Numbered from the stretch's first letter, positions 8,201 through 18,975 are shown. The stretch is 44,914 nucleotides of DNA from Alphaproteobacteria bacterium (GCA_009908505.1 JAAAPD010000013.1:1-44914); one strand, 5' to 3'. Translations and numbers: made by a program. The notes: a model not told the origin generated them from the sequence alone.

Positions 8201-8700
8201 TGCCGGTCTCAAGCGACATCGTCCGGACCTACAGGGGCCCGCGCCGCGTGGTGCGGGACCTTCTGTCCATGGGCCAGCGCGAGGACCGGGCGATCATGTG
8301 GCTGATGTTTGGCTGCCTGATCGTGTTCATCTCGCGTTTGCCCGCCCTGCAACGCGAGGCGGTCATGGCCGGGGGGGATTTCACCCGTGACGCGGCCTAT
8401 GCCTTTTTCGGCTTGATGATGCTGGCGCCGCTGCTGTTCTATGGCCTGGCCTTGGCGGGGCGTGGCATCGCCTACCTTTTGGGCGGGCGCCCATCGGGCT
8501 ATGGTGCAAGGGTCGCGCTGTTCTGGGCCTGGCTGGCCGCGACGCCGGTGGCGCTGTTCTACGGGTTGCTTGTGGGGCTGAACGGGTCGGACGCCCCGGC
8601 GACCCAACTGATCGGCGGGGTCTGGTTCTTGGTTTTGCTGGTCTTCTGGGGCCTTGGCCTGGCCGAAGCGTCGAAAGGGGCAGTCCATGCCGATCCGTAA
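8200..8700 (+). CDS. Yip1-like inner-membrane protein, 166 aa
   Basis: Small membrane protein with about four hydrophobic segments (near residues 28-46, 68-88, 101-123 and 136-153). The general pattern resembles Yip1-domain proteins common beside Rhodobacteraceae suf genes; the match is by pattern, not by a diagnostic motif. Its ATG overlaps the sufD stop by one base and its own end overlaps the next gene by 14 bp. That places it firmly in the operon. Function unknown. Confidence 0.75.
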   Translation: MPVSSDIVRTYRGPRRVVRDLLSMGQREDRAIMWLMFGCLIVFISRLPALQREAVMAGGDFTRDAAYAFFGLMMLAPLLFYGLALAGRGIAYLLGGRPSGYGARVALFWAWLAATPVALFYGLLVGLNGSDAPATQLIGGVWFLVLLVFWGLGLAEASKGAVHADP

Positions 8701-9309
8701 TGCAGATATCTGGGCGCTGGCGCGTCTGACCGTGGAAAGGCCGGTCGAGGCCGGCGAACGAATTCGCGGCCTGGACCTGCCGCGCGATATCGGTTGGATG
8801 GTGCTGATCCTGGCCGGCGTCGCCTCGGCGGTGCTGACCGGGCTGGCGGACTTGCTGGCGCCGCCGCAGCCGGTGACGCTGGCCTCGGGCGAAGTCATGA
8901 CCCCGCCGCGCATGTCGCCGCTACTGTGGGGCGTGATCTCGGTGGCCAGCGCCGCCCTGCTGACCGCAGCGCTGTGGCGGATCGGCGGCATGATGGGCGG
9001 GCAGGCCGGCTTTACCCTCATGCTGAACCTGATGGCCTGGCTGCAGCTCTTCATGGTGCTGGTGCTGGCCCTGCAGGTGGTCCTGATCCTGGTGGCGCCG
9101 CCCCTGTCGGTTCTGGCCTTGATCGCCGGGCTGGTGATCTCGTTCCGGGCCATGGCGCATTTCGTCAACCTGGCGCATGGCTTTTCCAGTCTCGGTCGCT
9201 CGGCCGGAGTGATCGCTTTGTCCTTCCTCGCCATTTCCTTCGCGCTGGTCCTTTTCCTGTCCGCCTTCGGGATAGGCGGGGGCGGCGCAACCCCGACGGG
9301 AGCAGTTCA

Positions 9310-9313
<4 letters not shown>
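8687..9313 (+). CDS. Yip1-domain membrane protein, 208 aa
   Basis: Inner-membrane protein with about five hydrophobic stretches (IGWMVLILAGVASAVLTGL, LLWGVISVASAALLTAAL, MAWLQLFMVLVLALQVVLIL and others) and the LARLTVERPVEAGERIRGLDLP N-terminal region characteristic of rhodobacteral Yip1 proteins next to suf genes. I chose the ATG at 8687 (MPIRNADIWALARLT), inside the end of the previous gene. Its stop overlaps the sufS start (ATGA at 9310-9313). It may act with the preceding membrane protein as a pair. The role is unknown. Confidence 0.8.
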
Positions 9314-10533
<1,220 letters not shown>

Positions 10534-10548
10534 CAGGGCGGGTGCTGC

Positions 10549-12039
10549 TCAGTTCGCGGGACCCATCAACCTGTTGATCGGGGCGAAATCGTCCGTCAGG
10601 ACAAGGTCATCGGCGCCTGTGATGCGGGCCACCATGACGTCGGACAGGGCGGCGAACTCGATCGGCTCGGGGCTTCGGGTCCGGAAACCGGGCAGGGGCG
10701 TGCGTTCGGTGCCCGCGACAACGACGAAAACCATGCGTTGCCCCGGTCGGGGTTGGGCCGCCTCGGTCCAGACCTCGACCACCGGAAAGACCTCTTGCAA
10801 GGTGCGCACCACGGCGCCCAGCACCTGCAGCCGGTCCTCGAAATCGATCACGTTCATCAGGTAGCTGCCGCCGGGCCTCAGGCGGCTGCGCACCAGCTGG
10901 TAGAATTCGCGGGTGATCAGGTGGGCGGGCACGGCGATTTCGGTGAAGGCGTCGCCGACGATGACGTCGTAGCGGTTGGCCCGGCTGGCCAGCGCCACGC
11001 GCGCGTCCCTGTGCATGATCTCGGTCCCGGCCGGATCGAACCAAAAGTCGCGCGCGGCGATGCGGGTCACCTGCGGATCGATCTCGGCCACCGTGACGGG
11101 CCCGCCACCCCGCGCGGCGATGGCACGTGGTATGGAATAGGTGCCGCCGCCGATGTGAAAGCTGGAATAGTCCGGCCGGGTGGCGCGGATGCGCGACAGC
11201 CCGTCCAGCATCGCGGCATGATCGGTGAACATCACTTGCGGATCGTCCCGGGCGCTCATGCCGTGCACGAGGTGATCCAGCACCATCATGCGAATGGGAC
11301 GGTCCGGATCGGTGGACATGTCGACGGACCGGATACAGAAATAATCGCTCTCCACGTCGCAGGGCGAGGGTGCGGAGATCGCCCATCCCGCAAGTCCCAG
11401 CGACAGCACCGAGGCCAGCCCGGCCGGGCCCAGCCGCGCCTTGCCCCAGGCCAGGCAGAGAATGGCACAAAGCACGTAGACCGCGGTGACGATCGCCAGC
11501 GTCAGCGCCGAGCCCAGCCACGAGATGAACACGAACCCCGCCAGCAACGTGCCCGCGATGGCCCCGATGGCCCCGGCGGCGAACAGTGCCCCCAGCGCCT
11601 TGCCGCTGTCGCGCCCGGTCTCGATGCCGATCTGGGCCAGCACCGGCGCGGGCACACCGGCAAAAAGCGAGGGCAGTAAGAACACCGCGCCGCACAGCAC
11701 CACGATGGACCAGACGGGGTCGTCGATACCGGCCAGCACCGGCCCGGCGATCCAGCGCAACAGGCCGACCGCCAGGGCCGTTGTCAGCGCGGCCCCGATC
11801 AACGTCCAGCCGGTATAGCGCAGCGCGTCGGGCCGCCCCGCGATGCGCCCGCCCCACCAGTGCCCGGCGGAAAACCCGGCCAGCACCACGGCGATGATCG
11901 CCGTCCAGGTATAAAGCGACATGCCCACGTAGGGGGCCAGCATCCGCCCGGCCACGATCTCGACCACCAGCGAGGCGGCCGACACCACCACCTGGATCGC
12001 GACCAGCAGCCAGAGCGGCATGTGTCCCCGGATTTCCAT
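10549..12039 (-). CDS. Fused membrane transporter-like / spermidine synthase-like protein
   Basis: 496 aa. The first roughly 235 residues form about seven hydrophobic helices (e.g. LLVAIQVVVSAASLVVEIVAG, IIAVVLAGFSAGHWWGGRIAG). The C-terminal half is a Rossmann-type aminopropyltransferase-like domain with FHIGGGTYSIPRAIA, VAEIDPQVTRIA and YDVIVGDAFTE. This is the fused MFS/spermidine-synthase architecture. The usual catalytic-Asp context of true spermidine synthases (GGGDGG) reads GGGTYS, so polyamine synthesis should not be assumed; it may act on another substrate at the membrane. Convergent with sufS, 15 bp apart. Confidence 0.85.
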   Translation of the reverse strand: MEIRGHMPLWLLVAIQVVVSAASLVVEIVAGRMLAPYVGMSLYTWTAIIAVVLAGFSAGHWWGGRIAGRPDALRYTGWTLIGAALTTALAVGLLRWIAGPVLAGIDDPVWSIVVLCGAVFLLPSLFAGVPAPVLAQIGIETGRDSGKALGALFAAGAIGAIAGTLLAGFVFISWLGSALTLAIVTAVYVLCAILCLAWGKARLGPAGLASVLSLGLAGWAISAPSPCDVESDYFCIRSVDMSTDPDRPIRMMVLDHLVHGMSARDDPQVMFTDHAAMLDGLSRIRATRPDYSSFHIGGGTYSIPRAIAARGGGPVTVAEIDPQVTRIAARDFWFDPAGTEIMHRDARVALASRANRYDVIVGDAFTEIAVPAHLITREFYQLVRSRLRPGGSYLMNVIDFEDRLQVLGAVVRTLQEVFPVVEVWTEAAQPRPGQRMVFVVVAGTERTPLPGFRTRSPEPIEFAALSDVMVARITGADDLVLTDDFAPINRLMGPAN

Positions 12040-12124
12040 GCCGCCATTTGTGCCGCCCCCCGCGCCTAGGGCAAGCCGAAAGTGGTTGCGCGGCCCGCCA
12101 TGGCGCGGTAAGCGAGACCCCGTT

Positions 12125-12201
<77 letters not shown>

Positions 12202-12241
12202 TGGCTTATTTCCCGTGCGACGATAATCGGCATTCTGCCGG

Positions 12242-14950
12242 TCAGTCGCGCCGAATTGCCCGGCGCATCTGTTTCTCGACCTCGATCAGCGCGAAGAAGA
12301 CCACCCCCGTGGCGACGATCAGACCCCCGTCGAACAGGCCGACCGGGTGGGTGCCGAAGACGGTTTGCAACGGTGGCAGGTAGGTGATCGCGAATTGGGC
12401 TGCGGTGATGATCAGCACGCAGGCCCAGATCACCGGCGTGCCCTTCGCCGCCTGCCAGTTCAGCGACGAGCCGTGCAGGTTACGGATGAAGAACAGGTAG
12501 AAGATTTCCAGCACCACCAGCATGTTGAGCGCCATGGTCTGGGCCAGGGCCAGCGGATAGCCGCGGTCGATCGCGTAGCTGTATATGCCGAAGACGGCCA
12601 CCAGGAACAGCGCCGAGACCAGCACGACCTGCCAGACCAGCCGGCCCGAAAGCAGCGGCGCGTTGCGTGGCCGCGGTGGGCGGCGCATGGTGCCCGGCTC
12701 GGTGGGTTCGAAAGCCAGTGCCAGGCCCAGCGTGCCGGCGGTGATCAGGTTGATCCAGAGGATTTGCACCGCCGTGACGGGCAGGGCCATGCCCAGAAGC
12801 AGTGCGAGGATGATCGTCGCCGCTTCGCCGAAACTGGTGGGCAGGGTCCAGCTGATCACCTTCTGGATGTTGTCATAGACGGTGCGTCCCTCGCGCACCG
12901 CCGCCGCGATCGAGGCGAAATTGTCATCGGCCAGCACCAGCGCCGCCGCCTCTTTCGCCGCGGCGCTGCCTTTCCGGCCCATGGCGATGCCCGCATCGGC
13001 GCGCTTGAGCGCGGGGGCGTCGTTCACACCGTCGCCGGTCATGGCCACCGTCAGCCCGCGCGATTGCAGGGCCGTGACCAGACGCAGCTTGTGCGCGGGC
13101 GAGGTGCGCGCGAAGACATCAGTCTGCGCGGCCGCCTCGACCAGGGCGGCGTCGTTCATCAGCGCCAGTTCCGCCCCTGTCAGCACGGTGTCCGCATTGC
13201 GCAGGCCGATCTGGCCGGCGATGGCGCGGGCGGTTTCGGCGTGATCGCCGGTGATCATCTTGACCCGGATCCCGGCCGAATGGCATTCGGCCACGGCCGA
13301 GATCGCCTCGGGGCGGGGCGGGTCGATCAGGCCGACAAGCCCCAGCAGGGTCAGCCGGCCCTTGAGCGCCCCGTGATCCAGCCGCGGGGCGTCGCCGGTC
13401 GACTCGGCCGTCGCAAGGGCGATGACCCGTTGGCCGCCGGCGGCCAGTTCCTCGACCCGGTCATGCCAGCCTTCGGCGTCCAGCGGCAGGGTGCCGCCCT
13501 CTGCGCCGCGCTGGTCGGCGCACAGCGACAGCACCGCCTCCGGCGCGCCCTTGACCAGGAAAGTGGCACGGCCGTTGCGATCCTCGGCCAGGACGGCCAT
13601 GTAGCGATGGGCGGCATCGAAGGGGATCGCGTCGCGCCGGGTCCAGCCGGCAAAGGACGCGGCCCCCTCGCCGGTGATCTTCCCCGCAAGGGCCAGCAGC
13701 GCGCCCTCCGTCGGGTCGCCCGCTACCTGCCAGCCGGCGTCGCCTTGTCGCAACTCGGCGTCGTTGCACAGCGACGCGACACGGGCACATTCCGTCAGAA
13801 CACCGCGATCGTCGTCCGGTTCCGCGCCGGAGGCGATCCGGATGTCGCCCGCAGGCGCATAGCCTTCGCCCGTGGCCTTGTAGGTTGCCCCTGCCAGGGC
13901 CAGGGTTGCGGCGTTCATCTCGTTGCGGGTCAGCGTACCGGTCTTGTCGGTGCCGATGACCGAGACCGCCCCCAGCGTTTCGATCGCCGGCAGGCGGCGC
14001 ACGATGGCGTTGCGCCGCGCCATGGCCTGCACACCGACGGCCAGGGTGATGGTCAGGACCGCCGGAAGGCCCTCGGGGATCGCCGCCACGGACAGGCCGA
14101 CCACCGCCATGAACAACTCGGAAAAGGCCATGTGTCCGACGAAGTAGCCATAGGCCAGAAGGCTGCCCGCGACGATCAGGATGAACAGGGTCAGCCAACG
14201 CGCGAAACGATCCATCTGCTGGACCAGCGGCGTGGTGAGCGGGGCGACGTCGGACAACATGCCGCTGATCCGGCCGATCTGGGTTGCCGTGCCGGTGGCC
14301 GCCACCACGCCGCGACCGGTCCCGGCGGCGACCAGCGTGCCGGAAAACAGCATGCACCTGCGGTCGCCAAGGGGCGCGTCCGGGGAGACCGCGCCCGTGT
14401 CCTTGTCCACCGGAACGGATTCGCCGGTCAGGATCGCCTCTTCGGCGCGCAGGCCGTGGGCCTCAATTATGCGCAGGTCTGCGGGCACGCGGTCGCCGGC
14501 CCCGACCAGGACGATGTCGCCCGGCACCAGTTCGGCGGCCTCGACGCTTTGGCGGCGGCCACCCCGCAGCACCGAAGCGTGCGGGGCCAGCATCTCGCGG
14601 ATCGCGGCCATGGCCTGTTCGGCGCGGCCCTCCTGGACATAGCCGATCACCGCGTTGACCAGGACCACGGCAAGGATCACGCCGGTATCGACCCAGTGTT
14701 GCAGGGCCGCCGTCACCACGGCCGAGCCGATCAGAACGTAGATCAGGACGTTGTGGAAATGCGAAAGAAAACGCAGCACCGGGTTGCGGCGGGGCGGCTG
14801 GGGCAGGCGATTGGGGCCGTAGCAGTCGAGGCGGCGGGCCGCTTCGTCGGCGCTCAGCCCGGCAGGGGCAGCGCGGAGCGCCTGCATTACCTCGGGGCCC
14901 GGCCGGGCATGACTGTCCTTGGGCGCGTCGGGGATGTCTGGCGCAGTCAT
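12242..14950 (-). CDS. Cation-transporting P-type ATPase (type II, Ca2+-ATPase-like)
   Basis: 902-aa P2-type pump. Domain order is N-terminal cation-ATPase domain, TM1-2, actuator domain with ILTGESVPV, TM4 motif IPEGLP, the phosphorylation site DKTGTLTRNEM with D335, the nucleotide-binding domain, hinge MTGDGVNDAPALKRADAG, and a six-helix C-terminal block. PEGLP in TM4 is shared with SERCA/PMR1-type Ca2+ and Na+ or Mn2+ pumps; the exact ion is uncertain. It is complete and standard in length. It follows tRNA-Arg on the opposite strand. The large plus-strand open frame opposite it (12347-15037) is a GC-skew shadow. Confidence 0.92.
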   Translation of the reverse strand: MTAPDIPDAPKDSHARPGPEVMQALRAAPAGLSADEAARRLDCYGPNRLPQPPRRNPVLRFLSHFHNVLIYVLIGSAVVTAALQHWVDTGVILAVVLVNAVIGYVQEGRAEQAMAAIREMLAPHASVLRGGRRQSVEAAELVPGDIVLVGAGDRVPADLRIIEAHGLRAEEAILTGESVPVDKDTGAVSPDAPLGDRRCMLFSGTLVAAGTGRGVVAATGTATQIGRISGMLSDVAPLTTPLVQQMDRFARWLTLFILIVAGSLLAYGYFVGHMAFSELFMAVVGLSVAAIPEGLPAVLTITLAVGVQAMARRNAIVRRLPAIETLGAVSVIGTDKTGTLTRNEMNAATLALAGATYKATGEGYAPAGDIRIASGAEPDDDRGVLTECARVASLCNDAELRQGDAGWQVAGDPTEGALLALAGKITGEGAASFAGWTRRDAIPFDAAHRYMAVLAEDRNGRATFLVKGAPEAVLSLCADQRGAEGGTLPLDAEGWHDRVEELAAGGQRVIALATAESTGDAPRLDHGALKGRLTLLGLVGLIDPPRPEAISAVAECHSAGIRVKMITGDHAETARAIAGQIGLRNADTVLTGAELALMNDAALVEAAAQTDVFARTSPAHKLRLVTALQSRGLTVAMTGDGVNDAPALKRADAGIAMGRKGSAAAKEAAALVLADDNFASIAAAVREGRTVYDNIQKVISWTLPTSFGEAATIILALLLGMALPVTAVQILWINLITAGTLGLALAFEPTEPGTMRRPPRPRNAPLLSGRLVWQVVLVSALFLVAVFGIYSYAIDRGYPLALAQTMALNMLVVLEIFYLFFIRNLHGSSLNWQAAKGTPVIWACVLIITAAQFAITYLPPLQTVFGTHPVGLFDGGLIVATGVVFFALIEVEKQMRRAIRRD

Positions 14951-15017
14951 GGTCTACCTCGTTCGCTGCATCGCGACATCCTTATAGCAGCTCGATCCGG
15001 CAGGCGGATGATCCGTG

Positions 15018-16292
15018 TCAATCCGCGATTCGCGTGACGATCAGCTTGTCGATCCGGCGTCCGTCCATGTCGACGATCTCGAGGCGCCAGCCGTCGATCT
15101 CGATCTCCTGTCCCTCGGTCGGCATGTCACCCAGCCGCGACAGGACCAGTCCGGCGACGGTGTCGTAGTCGGGCTCCAGTGCCAGGGCCAGGCCAAGACG
15201 GTCGCGGAACTCGTCCACCGGCATCGCGCCCGACACCACGAGGGAACCGTCGGCGCGCTGGATGAATTCCGGCGGGCGCTCCTCAGGCTCGTCGAAGCCG
15301 CCGGCAATGGCGCCCAGCACGTCCATGGGCGTGACGATGCCCTTGAAATGGCCGTGCTCGTCATAGGCCAGCAACATGTGGCTGACCGATTGCCGCAGCC
15401 GGTCGATCACTTCGAGGGCCGGCAGGCTCTCGGGGATCACTGGCGCGGGGCGCATCAGGGCGGCGGCGTCGAACCCGGTATCTGAACTGTCGAGGATGTC
15501 GCGGCTGTGCAGCACGCCGATTATGTCATCGGGGCCGCCGCGCCGCAGGGGCAGGCGGGAATGGCCCGAGGCGCGCAGCCGGTCAAGGATGCGGGCGCGG
15601 CTCTCACCGGCCTCGGCGATCTCGACATCCGGGCGCGGGGTCATCAGGCCGCGGGCCCGCCGGTCGGAAAAGCGCATGACGCCGCCGATCAGGTCCTTCT
15701 CGGCGCGGTGGATCACCCCGGCACCGGCGGCCTCGGACAGCATGAAGCGGATATCCTCGTCGCTGACGGGAGCCTCCTGACGGTCTGACTGTCCCAGCAG
15801 GCGCAGCAGCAATCGCCCGGACCGCTCCAGAACCCAGACCACGGGGGCCGCGATGCGCGACAGGATCAGCATGACAGGTGCGACGCGGGCGGCCACCTTT
15901 TCCGGGGCGGCCAGGGCGATCTGCTTGGGCACCAGTTCCCCGGCGATCAGGGACAGGTAGGTGATGGTGATAACGACAAGCGCGACGCCAAGCTCGTCGG
16001 CGAACCGTTCGGGCACGCCGAGGGCGGGCAGGTAATCGGCCAGCCGCACGCCGATCGTGGCCCCCGAAAAGGCCCCGGCCAGCACGCCCACAAGGGTGAT
16101 GCCGACCTGCACGGTCGAGAGGAACCGTCCCTGGTCATCGGCGAGGCGCAGCGCGATGCGTGCCCCGCGCTGGCCCTTGGCGGCGCTGGCCTCCAGCCGG
16201 GCGCGTCGGGCGGCGACGACGGCCAGTTCCGACATGGCGAGAAAGCCGTTCAGGCAGACCAGGCAAAGAACCAGAAGGATTTCAAGAAACAT
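15018..16292 (-). CDS. CNNM/CorC-family membrane protein (HlyC-like hemolysin family)
   Basis: 424 aa: a DUF21/CNNM transmembrane domain (MFLEILLVLCLVCLNGFLAMSELAVV...), then a CBS pair (RGLMTPRPDVEIAEAG..., FKGIVTPMDVLGAIAG) and a C-terminal CorC_HlyC domain (PPEFIQRADGSLVVSGAMPV). These proteins are linked to Mg2+/Co2+ efflux or homeostasis; the haemolysin name is historical. The start MFLEIL at 16292 is chosen because the transmembrane domain begins there; an open frame extends upstream to 16397 without similarity. It lies 67 bp downstream of the P-type ATPase start and reads the same way, so joint expression in ion homeostasis is possible. A paralogue lies at 24233-25522. Confidence 0.92.
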   Translation of the reverse strand: MFLEILLVLCLVCLNGFLAMSELAVVAARRARLEASAAKGQRGARIALRLADDQGRFLSTVQVGITLVGVLAGAFSGATIGVRLADYLPALGVPERFADELGVALVVITITYLSLIAGELVPKQIALAAPEKVAARVAPVMLILSRIAAPVVWVLERSGRLLLRLLGQSDRQEAPVSDEDIRFMLSEAAGAGVIHRAEKDLIGGVMRFSDRRARGLMTPRPDVEIAEAGESRARILDRLRASGHSRLPLRRGGPDDIIGVLHSRDILDSSDTGFDAAALMRPAPVIPESLPALEVIDRLRQSVSHMLLAYDEHGHFKGIVTPMDVLGAIAGGFDEPEERPPEFIQRADGSLVVSGAMPVDEFRDRLGLALALEPDYDTVAGLVLSRLGDMPTEGQEIEIDGWRLEIVDMDGRRIDKLIVTRIAD

Positions 16293-16373
16293 GGCGCGCC
16301 CCCGATACCTTTCCCTACCAGATAGGGGGCATTCCTCGGCAGGCCAAGCAGGTTCCGGCCCGGGCCGGATGTG

Positions 16374-16391
16374 AAAAACCCGCGCAGCGGG
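16374..16391 (-). terminator. Intrinsic terminator of the DUF882 gene
   Basis: On the minus strand CCCGC-TGC-GCGGG (16391-16379) is followed by TTTTT (16378-16374). It sits 37 bp beyond the DUF882 stop and upstream of the CorC start, so it separates the two units. Confidence 0.75.
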
Positions 16392-16427
16392 CTGCACGGG
16401 TCGTTCTGGTGCGCTGTTTCGGCCGGG

Positions 16428-16997
16428 TCAGCGTCCCCAGCTGCGCACCGGGCCGCAATCCATGTGCACGAAATTCGAGCCGCTGTAACGCCCGACGCCG
16501 CCGGCACGGCAGGACAGGGCAGCGCGGGCCATCTGGCTGACCGACCGGCTATCCAGGCGCAGGTCGGCGGCCTGGCCTTGCATGTGCAGGGAATTGCGCG
16601 CCACGCCTGAGGACCGGCGCCGCAGCATCGCGTTGGTCTGCGGCGATCGGTAGCCAGACAAAAGAAGGTAGGGTTCGTTCACATCCATCAGGTTATGGGC
16701 TGCGGCCATGATGTCGATGGTGCGGGTGTCGATGTTGTGGGTCTGGCCATTGCGCCAGTCGCGCATGAAGCGATTGATCTCCGCCACCGCCTCGCCGATA
16801 TATTCGCCTTCGATCCAATAGATCGTGTCGATCCGTTCACCGGTGCGACCGCTGTACATGCGCAGCCGGCGGATATCGCCGCCCCCGCGCAGAAAGCCCG
16901 CCGCGCTGGACAAGGTTGGAGCTGCAGTGATGGTGGTGGCTGCGAATGCGCGCAGCAAGCCGCGCCTCGTGATGCCCGAAGAGCTGTCAGTCGTCAT
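16428..16997 (-). CDS. Tat-exported DUF882 / peptidase M15-type protein
   Basis: 189 aa. The N-terminus carries a Tat-like signal (ITRRGLLRAFAATTITAAPTL), so periplasmic location is expected. The rest is the DUF882 (YcbK, peptidase M15_2) domain: LSGYRSPQTNAMLRR, the HxxxxxxxD element in SLHMQGQAADLRL and a second histidine in NFVHMDCGPV, together a likely zinc site of LAS-type peptidoglycan peptidases. It probably trims murein peptides, which fits the divergent L,D-transpeptidase gene 343 bp away. Enzymatic activity is inferred from the fold. Confidence 0.9.
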   Translation of the reverse strand: MTTDSSSGITRRGLLRAFAATTITAAPTLSSAAGFLRGGGDIRRLRMYSGRTGERIDTIYWIEGEYIGEAVAEINRFMRDWRNGQTHNIDTRTIDIMAAAHNLMDVNEPYLLLSGYRSPQTNAMLRRRSSGVARNSLHMQGQAADLRLDSRSVSQMARAALSCRAGGVGRYSGSNFVHMDCGPVRSWGR

Positions 16998-17340
16998 GGT
17001 AGAGCGCCTGTCCCGTCGCTTTGTTTCGCCGGCGCTTCGGCCAGCTTCTCTGCTATCTCACCCCCAGATGCCTCATCTCTATGCCATAAAACGATTCGGG
17101 GACCAACCCCGTCGGACAGAATCCGGGACGACAAGGTGAAAATCGGCGAGTTTTTGCGCAAAAGGTCAGAATTCCCTGACTTGTGGCTTTGGGGCCGCGT
17201 TGGCCACGCTCACGTGCGCAGCGAGGCAACACCAATCCCAAGGCGTCGCCTGCTTGCGTGATTGTGAGTAGACTCATCCGGTAGAAGGGTGAACACACTG
17301 ATCTGGATCAGAAAACGCCTGTTTTTAGTGGGGAAAGTCA
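16998..17340. other. Intergenic region between DUF882 and L,D-transpeptidase genes
   Basis: 343 bp without a convincing gene. It is the divergent promoter region for both peptidoglycan genes. The only clear symmetry is TGAGT-AG-ACTCA at 17265-17276, 65 bp before the transpeptidase start. Short open frames exist but have no ribosome-binding site or recognisable similarity. No tRNA or strong terminator was seen. Confidence 0.5.
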
Positions 17341-18948
17341 ATGTCGGTTCGTTCTGCCAACCATTTTATCCTTCTGGTGGGGGCCTTTATGGCCCTGATC
17401 GTCGGTCTTCTACCGGCGCCGGTCGCCGCGCAGGTTACCGCCTTCCGCCAGGCCGTGGCCGAAAATGCCGCCCGCGACGAGGCGCTTGCCGAATTCTATC
17501 GTGGCCGCGACTTCGAGGGAATCTGGACGGGCACAACCTGGCGCGACCGGGCCCGGCGCAACGCGCTTATGGGCGCCTTTGCTGATGCCGGTGACCATGG
17601 TTTGCCGACGGAAAACTATGACCCCGACCGGATCATGGCCCAGCTTCAGGCCGCCGAAACCCCTGCCGAGAAGGGCGCTATGGAGGTCTATCTGAGCCGG
17701 CTTTTCCTGGACTATGCCCGCGACGTTCAAACCGGAACCCTGAGGCCCAGCGCGGTCGTCTCGGCGATCAAGCGTGACGTGCCCTACCGGTCGCGTCTGG
17801 CGCTGATCACCGCGTTCGAGCAATCCAGCCCGGATGGATTCCTGGCCTCGCTTCCGCCCAGTTCTCCCGAATATGCGCGCCTGTTGCGCGAGAAGATGCG
17901 GCTGGAACGGTTGCTGGCCGAGGGCGGCTGGGGCGCGCCGGTGCCCGGCGGGCGGCTCGAGGCCGGGTCCTCGGGCCCTGCGGTGGTGGCCCTGCGCGAC
18001 CGGTTGGTGCGAATGGGCTACATGGATCGCAGTGCGACCCAGGTCTATGATACCGCGATTCAGGCGGGCGTTCAGCGCTTTCAGCAGGCCCACGGACTCA
18101 ACCCCGACGGGATCGTCGGCGAGGGCACCCTGCGGGCCATCAACGTGCCCGTCCAGACGCGCCTGCAAAGCGTGATCGTCGCGATGGAGCGCGAACGCTG
18201 GATGAACCGGCCGCGCGGGGCGCGCCATATCTGGGTCAACCTGGCCGATTTCCACGCGATCATCATGGACAACGACAACCCGACCTTCGTGACCCGCTCG
18301 GTCATCGGCGCTCGTGACAGCGACCGTCAAAGCCCCGAATTCTCGGATGTGATGGAATTCATGGTGATCAATCCCAGCTGGTATGTGCCGCGCTCGATCA
18401 TCACCAAGGAATACCTGCCGATGCTGCAGCGCAATCCCAACGCCGTCAGCCATATCGAGATCACGGACAGCCGGGGGCGCCAGATCAATCGCGGAGCGGT
18501 GGATTTCAGCCAGTACAATCAGCGCAATTTTCCCTTTTCCATGCGGCAACCGCCCAGCCGGGGCAATGCGCTGGGGCTGGTCAAGTTCATGTTCCCCAAC
18601 CGTTACAACATCTACCTGCACGATACGCCGGCCAAGAACCTGTTCAGCCGCCAGACCCGCACCTTCAGCCATGGCTGCATCCGTCTGAACGATCCGTTCG
18701 AGTTCGCCTACGAGCTTCTGTCGCGTCAGACCAGCGATCCCGAAGGCTTCTTTCACAGCCGTCTGGACACGGGCCGCGAGACGCGCGTCGACCTGGACCA
18801 GCCGGTACCGGTGCATATCGTCTACCGCACGGCCTTCACCCACACGACCGGCCAGCTGAATTTCCGCGACGACGTCTACGGGCGCGACGCCCGGATTTGG
18901 CGCGCGCTGGCGAACGAGGGGGTGGCGGTTCGCGCCATCGGCGGCTAA
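17341..18948 (+). CDS. Periplasmic L,D-transpeptidase (YcbB/LdtD-like)
   Basis: Forms 3-3 crosslinks in peptidoglycan. 535 aa: signal peptide (ANHFILLVGAFMALIVGLLPAPVAAQ), YcbB-type scaffold domain, a PG_binding_1 repeat (GSSGPAVVALRDRLVRMGYM to NPDGIVGEGTLRAINV, about 214-275), and the YkuD catalytic domain with HDTPAK and SHGCIRL, catalytic cysteine C446. Length and order match the YcbB class. GGGGAAAG before the ATG serves as ribosome-binding site. It diverges from the DUF882 peptidase. lpxD follows 27 bp after its stop and may be co-transcribed. Confidence 0.95.
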   Translation: MSVRSANHFILLVGAFMALIVGLLPAPVAAQVTAFRQAVAENAARDEALAEFYRGRDFEGIWTGTTWRDRARRNALMGAFADAGDHGLPTENYDPDRIMAQLQAAETPAEKGAMEVYLSRLFLDYARDVQTGTLRPSAVVSAIKRDVPYRSRLALITAFEQSSPDGFLASLPPSSPEYARLLREKMRLERLLAEGGWGAPVPGGRLEAGSSGPAVVALRDRLVRMGYMDRSATQVYDTAIQAGVQRFQQAHGLNPDGIVGEGTLRAINVPVQTRLQSVIVAMERERWMNRPRGARHIWVNLADFHAIIMDNDNPTFVTRSVIGARDSDRQSPEFSDVMEFMVINPSWYVPRSIITKEYLPMLQRNPNAVSHIEITDSRGRQINRGAVDFSQYNQRNFPFSMRQPPSRGNALGLVKFMFPNRYNIYLHDTPAKNLFSRQTRTFSHGCIRLNDPFEFAYELLSRQTSDPEGFFHSRLDTGRETRVDLDQPVPVHIVYRTAFTHTTGQLNFRDDVYGRDARIWRALANEGVAVRAIGG

Positions 18949-18951
18949 TCC

Positions 18952-18973
18952 TGACCCCGAACCAAGGGGGTCA
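18952..18973 (+). promoter_or_regulatory. Hairpin covering the lpxD ribosome-binding site
   Basis: TGACCCC (18952-18958) pairs with GGGGTCA (18967-18973) around an 8-nt loop. The 3' arm includes the G-run of the lpxD Shine-Dalgarno (AAGGGGG, 18964-18970), and the ATG follows at 18976. It begins four bases after the transpeptidase stop codon. It could limit lpxD initiation unless opened, for example by upstream ribosomes. Structure is by inspection only. Confidence 0.45.
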
Positions 18974-18975
18974 CA

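Noticed and set aside
12347..15037. 896-codon open frame on the plus strand opposite the P-type ATPase
   Set aside because: No ribosome-binding site or similarity; the composition (rich in R, G, H, Q, D) is typical of antisense frames in GC-rich DNA, and the minus-strand ATPase explains the region.
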